DNA of 64,000 bases from DATAGF01 sp963813355 (GCA_963813355.1 CAWEYS010000016.1:124001-188000); one strand, 5' to 3'; shown: positions 16,787 to 25,634, counted from the first letter of the stretch. Notes: generated by a model from the letters alone, not told the origin. Numbers and translations are program-made.

Positions 16787-18094
16787 TCACCTCTCTCTGG
16801 GTTCGACGGTCAACGTGAGGTCGTCCCTGTGAACTGTAACGACGCGGACCTCCCCGCCCGCGGGGATCTCGACACCGGCGAGGGGGCGGGCGGACCAGAT
16901 CTCGCCGTTCACGAGCACCGAGCCGCCCCCCGGCCCGATTGTGCCGCGCGCGCGCCCGACTTCGCCCACGAGCTCGGCGCCTCCGGTGGAGGACGGCTGC
17001 CGGCGGGCGCGGAGGACCAGGTGGGCGGCGACCGCGAAGGCGCCCCCGACCACGGCCGCGGTGGCCACGACGACGCCGGTCGAGGGCTCCAGGGCGGGGT
17101 CGTCCGAGTCGAAGAGGAAGGCGCCGCCGAGCGCCAGGGCGACGATGCCCCCGATGGCGAGCACCCCGAAGCCGGCGACCTGGGTCTCGGCGATGAACAG
17201 GGCGACGGCGAGCACCAGCAGGGCGATGCCGGTCCACTGGAAGGGGAGCACCGTGAGCCCGGCCAGGGCGAGCAGCAGGCTGATGGCGCCGACGACCGCG
17301 GGGACGATTGCCCCGGGGTGGAAGATCTCGAAGCCGACGCCCGCGAGGCCGACCAGCAGCAGGAAGAAGACCAGGTTCGGGTCGGTCAGCACCCGCAGCA
17401 CCGCCAGGTACCAGGGGAGGGTCTCGGTCTCGATCGGGGCGCCGGCCGTCGCGATCGGCCCGTTCCGGCCGGGGCGGCCGTCGAGCCACGCGACGAAGGC
17501 GTCCACGCTGGGCTGGATCGTCTCGGCCACGTTCTGGTCGACGGCCTGCTCGGCCGTCAGGTTGAGGGCGTCGGTGACCATCGCCCGGTACGACTCGGCG
17601 TTGCGCCCCGTCTCATCGGCGAGCGCGGCGATGAACGCCGCCGCGTCGTTGCGCACCTTGGCGTCGAGGTCCTCGCCCCCGCTGCCGATGGGCGTGGCCG
17701 ACCCGATGTTGGTCCCGGGCGCCATGCCGAGCTGGTCGGACGCGGCCGCGATGAAGGCCCCCGCCGACCCCGCGCGCGCGCCCGAGGGGCCGATCCACAC
17801 GGTCACGGGGACCGTGGACGCCTGCATGTCGGCGACGATGTCGCGCATCGACGACACGAGCCCGCCCGGCGTGTCGAGCTGGATCACGACCGCGGCCGCC
17901 CCCGCGTCCTCGGCGGCGCCGATGCGGCGGTCCACGAACACCGCGGCCACCTGGTCGATGGAGCCGTCCAGGTCGATGACCTGCACCGGGGCGGGCTCGG
18001 CCGCCTGGGCCCCGGCCGGCACGGCGACCGGGAGCGCGACCGCGGCGAGGGCGATCGCGAGGCCGCACAACACGACGCGCAGGGTGGGTGTCAC
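16787..18094 (-). CDS. NfeD-family membrane serine protease (ClpP class)
   Basis: 435-residue full-length NfeD. Seen: a signal peptide (about 1-32), a ClpP-like protease domain with VIQLDTPGGLVSSM and GARAGSAGAFIAAASD (Ser of S-A-G as likely nucleophile), a membrane bundle of four or five helices from about residue 230 (VFFLLLVGLAGVGFEIFHPG), and a C-terminal OB-fold domain (GGSVLVNGEIW). Related enzymes cleave slipin/stomatin tails. GTG 18094 follows GGGAGG and a TATCGT box. It leads a two-gene operon with slipin and diverges from the fatty acid operon. Confidence 0.9.
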   Translation of the reverse strand: MTPTLRVVLCGLAIALAAVALPVAVPAGAQAAEPAPVQVIDLDGSIDQVAAVFVDRRIGAAEDAGAAAVVIQLDTPGGLVSSMRDIVADMQASTVPVTVWIGPSGARAGSAGAFIAAASDQLGMAPGTNIGSATPIGSGGEDLDAKVRNDAAAFIAALADETGRNAESYRAMVTDALNLTAEQAVDQNVAETIQPSVDAFVAWLDGRPGRNGPIATAGAPIETETLPWYLAVLRVLTDPNLVFFLLLVGLAGVGFEIFHPGAIVPAVVGAISLLLALAGLTVLPFQWTGIALLVLAVALFIAETQVAGFGVLAIGGIVALALGGAFLFDSDDPALEPSTGVVVATAAVVGGAFAVAAHLVLRARRQPSSTGGAELVGEVGRARGTIGPGGGSVLVNGEIWSARPLAGVEIPAGGEVRVVTVHRDDLTLTVEPRER

Positions 18095-18104
18095 CGTCCT
18101 CCCG

Positions 18105-18110
18105 ACGATA
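18105..18110 (-). promoter_or_regulatory. -10 box TATCGT for nfeD
   Basis: TATCGT on the minus strand ends 10 nt before the nfeD GTG. The resulting leader would be very short. It faces the fabZ promoter within a 67-bp divergent spacer. Confidence 0.4.
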
Positions 18111-18145
18111 GCGGACCGCCCCGGCGGCGCCGTGCGGCGATGGGC

Positions 18146-18151
18146 TACGAT
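18146..18151 (+). promoter_or_regulatory. -10 box TACGAT for the fatty acid operon
   Basis: TACGAT ends 10 nt before the fabZ GTG, leaving almost no leader. It is the only promoter-like motif before fabZ and therefore may drive all eight genes up to accA. No FapR or FasR-type operator was recognised in the 67-bp spacer. Confidence 0.45.
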
Positions 18152-18161
18152 CCGGCCGGTC

Positions 18162-18614
18162 GTGCCCGATCGTCTTCCGGACCCGAGGAATCTCCTCCCG
18201 CACCGGCCGCCCTTCCTCTTCGTGGATGAGGTCCTCGCGCTCGAGCCGGGCCAGTTCGCGCGGGCGCGCTGGCACGTCGATCCCGAGGCCCCCCTCTTCG
18301 CCGGGCACTTCCCGGGGAACCCGATCCTCCCCGGCGTGATCATCGTCGAGGCCCTCGCCCAGACCGGTGCGCTGGCGACGCTCGCCGAGCCGGGCGCGGA
18401 GGGCAAGCTCGCGCTCTTCGGCGGCATCGAGCGGGCGCGCTTCCGGCGCGTGGTGCGGCCGGGCGACGACCTCGTGCTCGAGACGCGCATCACGCGCCGG
18501 CGGGGCCTCCTCGGGGAGGGCGAGGGCACGGCGACGGTCGGCGACGAGCTCGCCTGCGCGGCGACCCTCAAGTTCGCCCTGGTCAACGCCGCGGCGGCGG
18601 GGGCGCCGGCGTGA
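18162..18614 (+). CDS. fabZ: 3-hydroxyacyl-ACP dehydratase FabZ
   Basis: 150-residue hotdog-fold dehydratase of type II fatty acid synthesis, converting 3-hydroxyacyl-ACP to trans-2-enoyl-ACP. LLPHRPPFLFVDEVL and APLFAGHFPGNPILPGVIIVEALAQTGA are diagnostic: the His in GHFPGNP is catalytic and the acidic partner is the Glu of VEALAQ. Length is typical. It is first in a tightly overlapping operon (GTGA overlap with fabH). Confidence 0.95.
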   Translation: MPDRLPDPRNLLPHRPPFLFVDEVLALEPGQFARARWHVDPEAPLFAGHFPGNPILPGVIIVEALAQTGALATLAEPGAEGKLALFGGIERARFRRVVRPGDDLVLETRITRRRGLLGEGEGTATVGDELACAATLKFALVNAAAAGAPA

Positions 18615-19636
18615 TCTCGGCCCGCAACGGCCACGCGGGCCGCGCGCGCCTGGCCGCCCTCGGCGCCTACGCGCCCGAGAGGGTGGTCACCAACGAGGAG
18701 ATCGCCGGCCGCGTCGACACCAGCGACGAGTGGATCGTGAGCCGCACGGGCATCCGCGAGCGCCGCTTCGCCGCGCCCGACCAGGCCGCCAGCGACCTCG
18801 CGTTCGCGGCTTCCGAGCGCATCCTGGAGGCGGCCGGGGTCGAGGGCTCGGAGCTCGACATGGTGATCGTCCCGACCGCGACGCCCGACCACCTCTTCCC
18901 CTCCACCGCGGCCCTCGTCGCCGACCGGCTCGGCGCGCGCAACGCCGCCGCCTACGACCTCTCGGCCGCCTGCTCGGGCTTCATCTACGGCCTGGCCCAG
19001 GCCACCGGCCTGATCGAGGCCGGCATCTGCCGCCGGGTGCTGGTCGTGGGCGCCGAGGTCCTGTCGCGCGTCACCGACCACGACGACCGGGCGACCTGCA
19101 TCCTGTTCGCCGACGGCGCGGGCGGAGCGCTCGTCACCCTCGGCGACCCCGCGGAGACCACCGGCTTCCTCGCCTTCGACCTCGGCGCCGACGGCTCGGG
19201 CGGCGACCAGCTCGTGATCCCGGCGGGCGGCAGCCGCCTGCCGGTGTCGAGCGGGCCCGCCCCCGGCGACGGCTGCATCAAGATGGACGGCCCGGAGGTC
19301 TTCCGCTTCGCCACCCGCGTGCTGGTCGAGTCGGCCGAGCGCCTGCTCGAGGCCCTCGAGATGTCGATCGACGAGATCGACCTGGTGGTCGCGCACCAGG
19401 CCAACAGCCGCATCATCGACCACGCCGCCGGTCGCCTCGGGATCCCGCCGGAGCGCCTCTTCAACAACCTCGAGCGCTACGGCAACACGTCGGCGGCATC
19501 GATCCCGCTGGCGCTGGCCGAGGCGCGCGACGAGGGCCGGCTCTCGCCGGGGGCGATGCTGCTGCTGGTGGGCTTCGGCGGCGGGCTCACATGGGCGTCC
19601 ACCATCTGCCGCTACGAGCCGCTGGTCACGGCGTGA
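18611..19636 (+). CDS. fabH: beta-ketoacyl-ACP synthase III (FabH)
   Basis: 341-residue initiating condensing enzyme, joining an acyl-CoA primer to malonyl-ACP. Catalytic triad residues are visible: Cys121 in DLSAACSGF, His in VVAHQANSRII and Asn in ERYGNTSAAS. The N-terminal TSDEWIVSRTGIRERR motif is typical. GTG 18611 overlaps the fabZ stop and the 3' end overlaps fabD, both by 4 bases. Primer choice (straight or branched) cannot be judged by eye. Confidence 0.95.
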   Translation: MISARNGHAGRARLAALGAYAPERVVTNEEIAGRVDTSDEWIVSRTGIRERRFAAPDQAASDLAFAASERILEAAGVEGSELDMVIVPTATPDHLFPSTAALVADRLGARNAAAYDLSAACSGFIYGLAQATGLIEAGICRRVLVVGAEVLSRVTDHDDRATCILFADGAGGALVTLGDPAETTGFLAFDLGADGSGGDQLVIPAGGSRLPVSSGPAPGDGCIKMDGPEVFRFATRVLVESAERLLEALEMSIDEIDLVVAHQANSRIIDHAAGRLGIPPERLFNNLERYGNTSAASIPLALAEARDEGRLSPGAMLLLVGFGGGLTWASTICRYEPLVTA

Positions 19637-20535
19637 TCGCCGCCATCTTCCCGGGGCAGGGGGCCCAGGCCGTCGGCATGGGCAAGGCCCTGAGCGAGCG
19701 CTTCGCGACCGCGCGTCACGCCTTCGAGGAGGCCGACGACGCGCTCGGGTACCCGCTGTCGCAGGTGTGCTTCGAGGGCCCGGCCGAGCGCCTCACCCAG
19801 ACCGACGTCTGCCAGCCGGCCCTCGTCGCGACGTCGATCGCCGCCTGGCGGGTGGCGTCCGAGGCCGGCCTGCGCCCCGGCCTGGTCCTGGGCCACTCCC
19901 TGGGCGAGTACTCGGCCCTCGTCGCCGCGGGGGCGATGGGCTACGCGGAGGCGCTGCGGATCGTCGCCGAGCGCGGCGCCGCGATGCGCGCCGCCGGGCG
20001 GGCCGCGCCGGGGGCGATGGCGGCGCTGCTGGGGCTCTCCGACGACGACGCCCGGGCGCTGGCCGACGAGGCGGGCGAGGTCTGGCCGGCGAACTTCAAC
20101 TGCCCCGGCCAGGTGGTGGTCTCCGGCACGGTCGACGGCGTCGAGCGGCTGATGGCGCTGGTGTCCGAGCGCGGGGGCAGGGCGACCCGCCTGCAGGTCG
20201 ACGGCGCGTTCCACTCCCCCCTGATGGAGCCCGCCGCCCAGAGGCTGCGACCGGCGCTCGACTCCTGGGACCCGGGCCCGCCCGACCCCCCCTTCATGTC
20301 CACCACCACCTGCGCGCTCGAGCCGCCGGAGCGGATGCGCGAGGTGCTGCTCGCCCAGCTCACCGCGCCCGTGCGCTTCGGCGACGCGGTCGCGGCCGCC
20401 CTCGATGCCGGCGTCGACCGGTTCGTGGAGGTCGGCCACGGGCGGGTGCTGTCGGGCCTCGTCAAGCGCGTCCGCCGCGACGCGGCCGTGGCGCAGGTGG
20501 GAGAGCCGGACGACGTGGAGGCGCTCGCCGCCTGA
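19633..20535 (+). CDS. fabD: malonyl-CoA:ACP transacylase FabD
   Basis: 300-residue acyltransferase loading malonyl groups on ACP. It starts IAAIFPGQGAQAVGMG (family N-terminus), has the nucleophile motif GHSLGEYSALVAAGA with Ser89, and the substrate-binding His in VDGAFHSPLM. Starts and stops overlap the neighbours (GTGA with fabH; the fabD stop shares its last base with the fabG ATG). Confidence 0.95.
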   Translation: MIAAIFPGQGAQAVGMGKALSERFATARHAFEEADDALGYPLSQVCFEGPAERLTQTDVCQPALVATSIAAWRVASEAGLRPGLVLGHSLGEYSALVAAGAMGYAEALRIVAERGAAMRAAGRAAPGAMAALLGLSDDDARALADEAGEVWPANFNCPGQVVVSGTVDGVERLMALVSERGGRATRLQVDGAFHSPLMEPAAQRLRPALDSWDPGPPDPPFMSTTTCALEPPERMREVLLAQLTAPVRFGDAVAAALDAGVDRFVEVGHGRVLSGLVKRVRRDAAVAQVGEPDDVEALAA

Positions 20536-21269
20536 TGCCCGTCGCGCTCGTCACCGGCGCAAGCCGCGGGATCGGCGCCGCCTGCGCCCGGGCGCTGGCC
20601 GCCGACGGCTTCGACGTGGGCGTCGGCTACGCCTCCGACGCCGAGGGCGCCGCGGCGACGGTCGCGGCCGTCGAGGCCGCGGGCCGGCGCGCCGTCGCCC
20701 ACGCGGCCGACGTGTCCGACGAGGCCCAGGCCGGCGGCCTGGTGGAGGCCGTCGAGGAGGCGCTCGGGCCCCTCGACGCCCTCGTGCTGAACGCCGGCAT
20801 CACCCGCGACGGCCTGGCGGTGCGCATGAGCGCCGACGACTGGGGCGCGGTGCTGGACACCAACCTCTCCGGCGCCTTCTACACCGCCCGCCCGGCGCTG
20901 CGCGGGATGCTGCGCCGCCGGTCCGGGAGCATCGTGGCGGTGTCGTCGGTGGTCGGGCTCATCGGCAACGCCGGCCAGGCCAACTACGCGGCGGCCAAGG
21001 CCGGCCTGATCGGGCTCACCCGCGCGCTGGCGCGCGAGGCCGGGGGGCGCGGCGTGCGGGTCAACGCGGTCGCCCCGGGCTACATCGCCACGGACATGAC
21101 CGACGTCCTCACCGACGAGCAGCGCGCGGCCATCCTGGCGAGCACGCCGCTGGGGCGGCTCGGCGAGCCGGCCGACGTCGCGGGCGCCGTCGCGTTCCTC
21201 TGCTCCCCCGAGGCCGCCTTCGTCACCGGCGCCGTGCTGTCGGTGGACGGCGGGCTGGCGATGGCGTGA
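20535..21269 (+). CDS. fabG: 3-oxoacyl-ACP reductase FabG
   Basis: 244-residue short-chain dehydrogenase, the first reductive step of elongation. Rossmann TGASRGIGAA, NAG of LVLNAGITRD, catalytic Ser of AVSSVVGLIGNAGQ and Y-x-x-x-K in NYAAAKAGLIG are all present, and the C-terminal VTGAVLSVDGGLAM is typical. In most genomes acpP follows fabG; here fabF begins directly in a GTGA overlap, so acyl carrier protein must be encoded elsewhere. Confidence 0.94.
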   Translation: MPVALVTGASRGIGAACARALAADGFDVGVGYASDAEGAAATVAAVEAAGRRAVAHAADVSDEAQAGGLVEAVEEALGPLDALVLNAGITRDGLAVRMSADDWGAVLDTNLSGAFYTARPALRGMLRRRSGSIVAVSSVVGLIGNAGQANYAAAKAGLIGLTRALAREAGGRGVRVNAVAPGYIATDMTDVLTDEQRAAILASTPLGRLGEPADVAGAVAFLCSPEAAFVTGAVLSVDGGLAMA

Positions 21270-22543
21270 GCGGCCTGCGGAACGCCGACGGCCGGCCGCG
21301 GGTCGTCGTGACCGGCCTCGGCCTGGTCACGTCGCTCGGCATCGGGCGCGAGGAGAACTGGACGGCCGCGATCGCGGGCCGCAGCGGCGCCGCGCCCATC
21401 GCGCGCTACGAGCCGGTCGACACCGTCACCGCGATCGCGTGCGAGGTCAAGGGGTTCGAGCCCACCGACTTCATCGAGCGCCGGTCGGCGCGCCGGATGG
21501 ACCTCTTCGCCCAGCTCGCGGTCGCGGCCGGCCGGCTGGCGCTGGAGGATGCGTCGCTGGAGATCTCCGGGGCGACGGGCCCGCGGGTCGGCGCCGCCAT
21601 CGGGAGCGGGATCGGCGGGCTCGCCAGCTTCGTCTCGCAGACGCTGGTCGTCGACCGGCGGGGCCCCGACCGCGCCTCGCCCCTGTTCATCCCCTGGGTC
21701 ATCGCCAACATGGCGGCGGCCAACGTGTCCATGGAGCTGGGCCTGAAGGGCCCCCTGACGTGCCCCTCGACCGCCTGCGCCTCGGGCAACCACGCCCTCG
21801 GCGAGGCGACCGAGCACATCCGCAGCGGCCGCGCCGACGCGATGCTGGCCGGTGGGGCCGAGGCGACCGTCACGCGCACCGGCGTCGCCGCCTTCAACGC
21901 GATGCGGGCGCTCTCGACGCGCAACGACGCGCCCGCGGCCGCCAGCCGGCCCTTCGACCGGGCCCGCGACGGGTTCGTGATGGGCGAGGCCGGCGCCGTG
22001 CTGGTGCTCGAGAGCCTGGAGCACGCCGTCGGGCGGGGGGCCGAGCCGATCTGCGAGGTCCTGGGCTACGGGCTCACCGGCGACGCCCACCACCTCACCG
22101 AGCCGGACCCGACCGGCGAGGCGCCGGCTGCCGCAGTGACCATGGCGCTGGCCGACGCGGGCGTCGAGCCCGCGGCGGTCGACTACGTCAACGCCCACGC
22201 CACCTCCACCCCCGTCGGCGATCGCAGCGAGGTGCGGGCGCTGCGGCTCGCCCTGGGCGACGAGGTCGCCGCGCGCACGATGGTCTCGTCCACGAAGTCG
22301 ATGCACGGCCACTGCCTGGGCGCCGCGGGGGGCGTCGAGGCGGCCCTCACGGCACTGGCGATCCGCGAGGGCATGGTCCCGCCGACGATCAACCTGGACG
22401 ACCTCGACCCGGACTGCGAGGGGGTCGATCACGTCGCGAACGCCGCGCGCGAGGCCGAGGTCAGGGTGGCCGTCTCCAGCGCCTTCGGCTTCGGCGGCCA
22501 CAACGCCATCCTCGTGATGGGAACGCCCCCGGAGGACGGGTGA
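21266..22543 (+). CDS. fabF: beta-ketoacyl-ACP synthase II (FabF)
   Basis: 425-residue elongation condensing enzyme. Catalytic Cys171 lies in CPSTACASGNHAL; the two histidines are in NAHATSTPVGD and STKSMHGHCLGAAGG. N-terminal RVVVTGLGLVTSLG is the family start, and the C-terminal SSAFGFGGHNAILVM is conserved. It follows fabG by a 4-base overlap and overlaps the next gene, a phosphatase, in the same way. Confidence 0.95.
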   Translation: MSGLRNADGRPRVVVTGLGLVTSLGIGREENWTAAIAGRSGAAPIARYEPVDTVTAIACEVKGFEPTDFIERRSARRMDLFAQLAVAAGRLALEDASLEISGATGPRVGAAIGSGIGGLASFVSQTLVVDRRGPDRASPLFIPWVIANMAAANVSMELGLKGPLTCPSTACASGNHALGEATEHIRSGRADAMLAGGAEATVTRTGVAAFNAMRALSTRNDAPAAASRPFDRARDGFVMGEAGAVLVLESLEHAVGRGAEPICEVLGYGLTGDAHHLTEPDPTGEAPAAAVTMALADAGVEPAAVDYVNAHATSTPVGDRSEVRALRLALGDEVAARTMVSSTKSMHGHCLGAAGGVEAALTALAIREGMVPPTINLDDLDPDCEGVDHVANAAREAEVRVAVSSAFGFGGHNAILVMGTPPEDG

Positions 22544-23181
22544 CGGGCAGCTCGGGGCGTGTGCCGGCTCCACGCGGCCGCCTTCCGGGGTGGCGGGCGG
22601 CGTACAACCGCGCCAGCACCCGCCTCTACGGGCCGAAGCACGGCCTGGAGGGCCTCAGCTGGATCGACGGCGAGCGGGTGGCGATCGGCAGCATCCCGGT
22701 CGGCGACGCCGTGGAGCGCCTCCCCGAGCTCGGCGTGACGCACGTGGTCAACTGCCGTGCACAGCTCCAGACGCAGATCTCCCAGGACCTCTGGGCGGAG
22801 CGCGAGGTCTTCGGGAACGACCACGTCATGTCCGCGCCGATGTGGGACCACGGGCGCCGCCAGCCGTCGCGCCTGTGGGCGCCCGCCGCGCGCTTCGCGG
22901 CCCACGCCCTCGACGAGAACCCCGACGCCGGCGTCCTCATCCACTGCCAGCAGGGGCAACGCCGATCCGCGATGGTCACGTACGCCGTGCTGCGGCTCCG
23001 CGGCCACGACCCCGCGGAGGCGGCCCGCCTCGTCCTGGAGTCGCGCCCGACCGCCCGGCTGGTGCCGGCCTACCGGGCCAGCGTCGAGGACTGGCTCGCC
23101 TCGCTGGACCGGCCCCTGATAATCCGCCGGTGGCGATCTGGGGACAGCGGTGACCAAGCGCCAGATCACGGTCTCGGTTGA
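22540..23181 (+). CDS. dual-specificity-type (HCX5R) phosphatase inside the fatty acid operon
   Basis: 213-residue protein with a cysteine-phosphatase fold. The P-loop HCQQGQRRSAM at residues 135-145 gives Cys136 and Arg142, and Asp103 in MWDHGRR is a plausible general acid about 33 residues before it. IGSIPVGDAVERLPELGVTHVVNC is the usual DSP N-terminal strand-helix unit, split here only by quotation of its parts (GDAVERL, THVVNC). GTG 22540 overlaps the fabF stop and the 3' end overlaps accD by 32 bp, so it is embedded in the operon. Its substrate (phosphoprotein, phospholipid or other) is unknown. Confidence 0.8.
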   Translation: MTGSSGRVPAPRGRLPGWRAAYNRASTRLYGPKHGLEGLSWIDGERVAIGSIPVGDAVERLPELGVTHVVNCRAQLQTQISQDLWAEREVFGNDHVMSAPMWDHGRRQPSRLWAPAARFAAHALDENPDAGVLIHCQQGQRRSAMVTYAVLRLRGHDPAEAARLVLESRPTARLVPAYRASVEDWLASLDRPLIIRRWRSGDSGDQAPDHGLG

Positions 23182-24157
23182 CAAGCTGCGGCGGAAGCGG
23201 CCCTCTGAGGAGGACCCGGCCCGGAAGCTGCCCGCCGACGAGCGCTCGTGCCCGCGCTGCCAGAGCCACTACCGGGCCGAGGAGATGCGCCGCAACATGC
23301 GCGTCTGCGCCACCTGCGGCCACCACTTCGCGGTCTCGGCGCGCGAGCGGGTCAACCAGCTCGCCGAGGGCGGGCCCTGGGTCGAGCTCTGGCCCGAGCT
23401 GCGCGCCAGCGACCCGCTCCAGTTCGTCAACCTGCAGCCCTACCCCGACCGCGTCGAGAAGGCCGAGCTCGGCGGGAGCGCCGAGGCGCTGGTGTGCGGC
23501 GAGCTCGAGGTGCGCGGGCACCGCTGCGTCGTCGCGGTCATGGACTTCTCGTTCCTGGGCGGGAGCATGGGCGCGGTGGTGGGCGAGAAGCTCGCCCGCG
23601 CCTGCGAGCGCTGCGTCGACAAGGGCCTGCCGCTGGTGGTCGTCACCGCGTCGGGCGGCGCGCGGATGCAGGAGGGGGTCCTGGCCCTGATGCAGATGGC
23701 CAAGACGGTCGTCGCCTTCGAGGCGATGCACGACGCGGAGCTGCCGACCGTGGTGGTCCTGGCCCACCCGACGACCGGCGGCGTCTGGGCGTCGTTCGCC
23801 TCGCTCGGCGACGTCACCTACGCCGAGCCGGGCGCCCTGATCGCCTTCTCCGGGCCGCGCGTCATCGAGCAGACCACGCGCGAGACGCTCCCGGACGACT
23901 TCGGCCGCGCCGAGACCCAGCTCGCCAAGGGGCAGATCGACGCGGTGATCGACCGGCGCGACCTGACCGGCCGCATCGCGAGGGTCCTGGCCATCCTGGA
24001 CCGCCCGACGGGCCTCGATCCGCCCCCGGCCGTCACGTGGGCCACCGCCCGCGCCGAGAAGGCGGCCGAGGTGGCCAAGCACCTGCCCGACCTGTCGCGG
24101 CGCCTGGTCGCCCGCGCCAAGGCGCGCCCGCCGGGCGCGGACGAGGACGAGGCGTGA
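23150..24157 (+). CDS. accD: acetyl-CoA carboxylase carboxyltransferase subunit beta
   Basis: 335-residue AccD. With AccA it transfers CO2 from carboxybiotin to acetyl-CoA, giving malonyl-CoA for the fab enzymes upstream. The zinc ribbon has Cys34, Cys37, Cys53 and Cys56 (CPRCQSHYR and CATCGHHF). The crotonase-like core includes MDFSFLGGSMGAVVGEK and SGGARMQEG. The C-terminal tail is Lys/Arg-rich. GTG 23150 lies inside the phosphatase gene; accA follows by GTGA. Separate accA and accD are the bacterial-type arrangement rather than the fused acyl-CoA carboxylases common in classical Actinobacteria. Confidence 0.94.
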   Translation: MTKRQITVSVDKLRRKRPSEEDPARKLPADERSCPRCQSHYRAEEMRRNMRVCATCGHHFAVSARERVNQLAEGGPWVELWPELRASDPLQFVNLQPYPDRVEKAELGGSAEALVCGELEVRGHRCVVAVMDFSFLGGSMGAVVGEKLARACERCVDKGLPLVVVTASGGARMQEGVLALMQMAKTVVAFEAMHDAELPTVVVLAHPTTGGVWASFASLGDVTYAEPGALIAFSGPRVIEQTTRETLPDDFGRAETQLAKGQIDAVIDRRDLTGRIARVLAILDRPTGLDPPPAVTWATARAEKAAEVAKHLPDLSRRLVARAKARPPGADEDEA

Positions 24158-25104
24158 GCGTCGCCGCCCGCCGCGGGGGCCGCTTCGTGCGGCGCCTCGC
24201 CCACCGGCTCACGGGCCAGCCCGAGACCAGCGCGGCGATCTGGGAGACGATCCAGCTCGCCCGCCACCAGGACCGCCCGTACCCGCTCGACTACATCGCG
24301 CGGCTCTGGCCGGAGTTCGAGGAGCTGCACGGCGACCGCCTCTACGGCGACGACCCGGCCATCGTCGCGGGCATCGGCCGCGGCATCGGCGGCCCGGTCG
24401 CGGTGATCGGGCACCAGAAGGGGCGCGACACGGCCGAGCGCACCTACCGCAACTTCGGCATGCCCGGGCCCGAGGGCTACCGCAAGGCGATGCGCGTGAT
24501 GGCCCTCGCCGACAAGCTCGACCTGCCGGTCATCACCCTGATCGACACCCCGGGCGCGTTCCCGGGCAGCGGCGCCGAGGAGCGCGGCCAGGGCGGGGCG
24601 ATCGCCCGGAGCATGCAGACGATGCTGCGCCTGCGGGTGCCGGCCGTCGCCGTGGTGATCGGGGAGGGCTCATCGGGGGGCGCGCTCGCCCTGGGCGTCG
24701 CCGACCGGGTGATCATGCTCGAGAACTCGACCTACTCGGTGATCTCGCCCGAGGGCGGCTCGGCGATCCTCTGGCGCGACGCCGCCAAGGCCCGCGAGGC
24801 CGCCACGGCCTTCCAGCCCACCGCGTCCAACTGCTACCGCTGGGGGATCGCCGACGCGGTGGTGCCCGAGCCGGCCGGCGGCGCCCACCGCGACCACGAC
24901 GAGGCCGCCCGCCTGCTGGGCGGGTACCTCACCCGGGCCCTGCGCGACCTGCGCGCCCAGTCGCCCGGCGAGCGCCGGCGGCTGCGCCGCGACCGCTACC
25001 GGCGCATCGGCGCCTACCGCGAGGTGGCCGCCGGCGACCCGACCGCCATGGCCGCGGGCCGCCTCGACGCGACGACCAACGGGGCGCCCCCGGCCTCGGC
25101 CTAG
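24154..25104 (+). CDS. accA: acetyl-CoA carboxylase carboxyltransferase subunit alpha
   Basis: 316-residue AccA, partner of AccD. It starts about where the family core begins (AWETIQLARHQDRPYPLDYI-like segment) and carries PLDYIARLWPEFEELHGDR, GRDTAERTYRNFGMPGPEGY, LIDTPGAFPGSGAEERGQ and IGEGSSGGALALGVAD, all diagnostic. It is last in the operon; its stop overlaps the convergent DJ-1 gene by 4 bp, so no terminator separates them. Confidence 0.95.
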   Translation: MSVAARRGGRFVRRLAHRLTGQPETSAAIWETIQLARHQDRPYPLDYIARLWPEFEELHGDRLYGDDPAIVAGIGRGIGGPVAVIGHQKGRDTAERTYRNFGMPGPEGYRKAMRVMALADKLDLPVITLIDTPGAFPGSGAEERGQGGAIARSMQTMLRLRVPAVAVVIGEGSSGGALALGVADRVIMLENSTYSVISPEGGSAILWRDAAKAREAATAFQPTASNCYRWGIADAVVPEPAGGAHRDHDEAARLLGGYLTRALRDLRAQSPGERRRLRRDRYRRIGAYREVAAGDPTAMAAGRLDATTNGAPPASA

Positions 25105-25628
25105 CTCCCGGCGGCCTCGGCGAAGGCGGCCACCAGCTCGCGCTCGAAGGCCGGGATGTCGGCCACGACCCGGCCCCAGACGATCTGGCCGTCGCGGAAG
25201 GCGGGCTCGTCGACCCACTCCGCGCCGGCGAGCACGAGGTCGTCCTTGATGCCCAGCGACCCGGTCGCCCGCGCGCCGACGATGCCGGCAGAGATCGCGA
25301 CGCTGCCGCCGTGGCAGATGATGCCGACGGGCAGGCCGCGGCCGTGGACCGTGCGCACCAGGTCGAGGATGGCGGGGTCGCGGCGCATCTTGTCCGGCGC
25401 GTGGCCCCCGGGGATGACGAGGCCGTCGACCCCGTCGGCGTCGAACCCCTCTGCGGTCACGTCGGCCCGCACCGTCAGGCCGTTCTTGCCGGCGTGCGAC
25501 TCGGTGTCGGATCCCACCGACACCACCGTCGCGCCCTCCTCGCGGAGGCGCATCACCGTGACCCAGTACTCGAGGTCCTCGACGCCCTCGGCGACGAGCA
25601 CCGCGTAGGTGCGTCCGGAGAGGCTCAT
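25101..25628 (-). CDS. DJ-1/PfpI family protein
   Basis: 175-residue protein with the PfpI flavodoxin-like fold. The nucleophile Cys lies in GIICHGGSVAI, with the helper Glu in LVAEGVEDLEYW, and GLVIPGGHAPDKMRRDP precedes it. Members are variously annotated as cysteine peptidase, glyoxalase or deglycase; sequence alone cannot choose. ATG 25628 is exactly 6 nt after a TAGTCT box, so it is probably a leaderless single gene, convergent with accA. Confidence 0.88.
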   Translation of the reverse strand: MSLSGRTYAVLVAEGVEDLEYWVTVMRLREEGATVVSVGSDTESHAGKNGLTVRADVTAEGFDADGVDGLVIPGGHAPDKMRRDPAILDLVRTVHGRGLPVGIICHGGSVAISAGIVGARATGSLGIKDDLVLAGAEWVDEPAFRDGQIVWGRVVADIPAFERELVAAFAEAAGS

Positions 25629-25634
25629 GCGCTC

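Noticed and set aside
18095..19423. Longer NfeD start far upstream on the minus strand
   Set aside because: It would run through fabZ and fabH; the signal peptide, a GGGAGG site and a -10 box all place the start at 18094.
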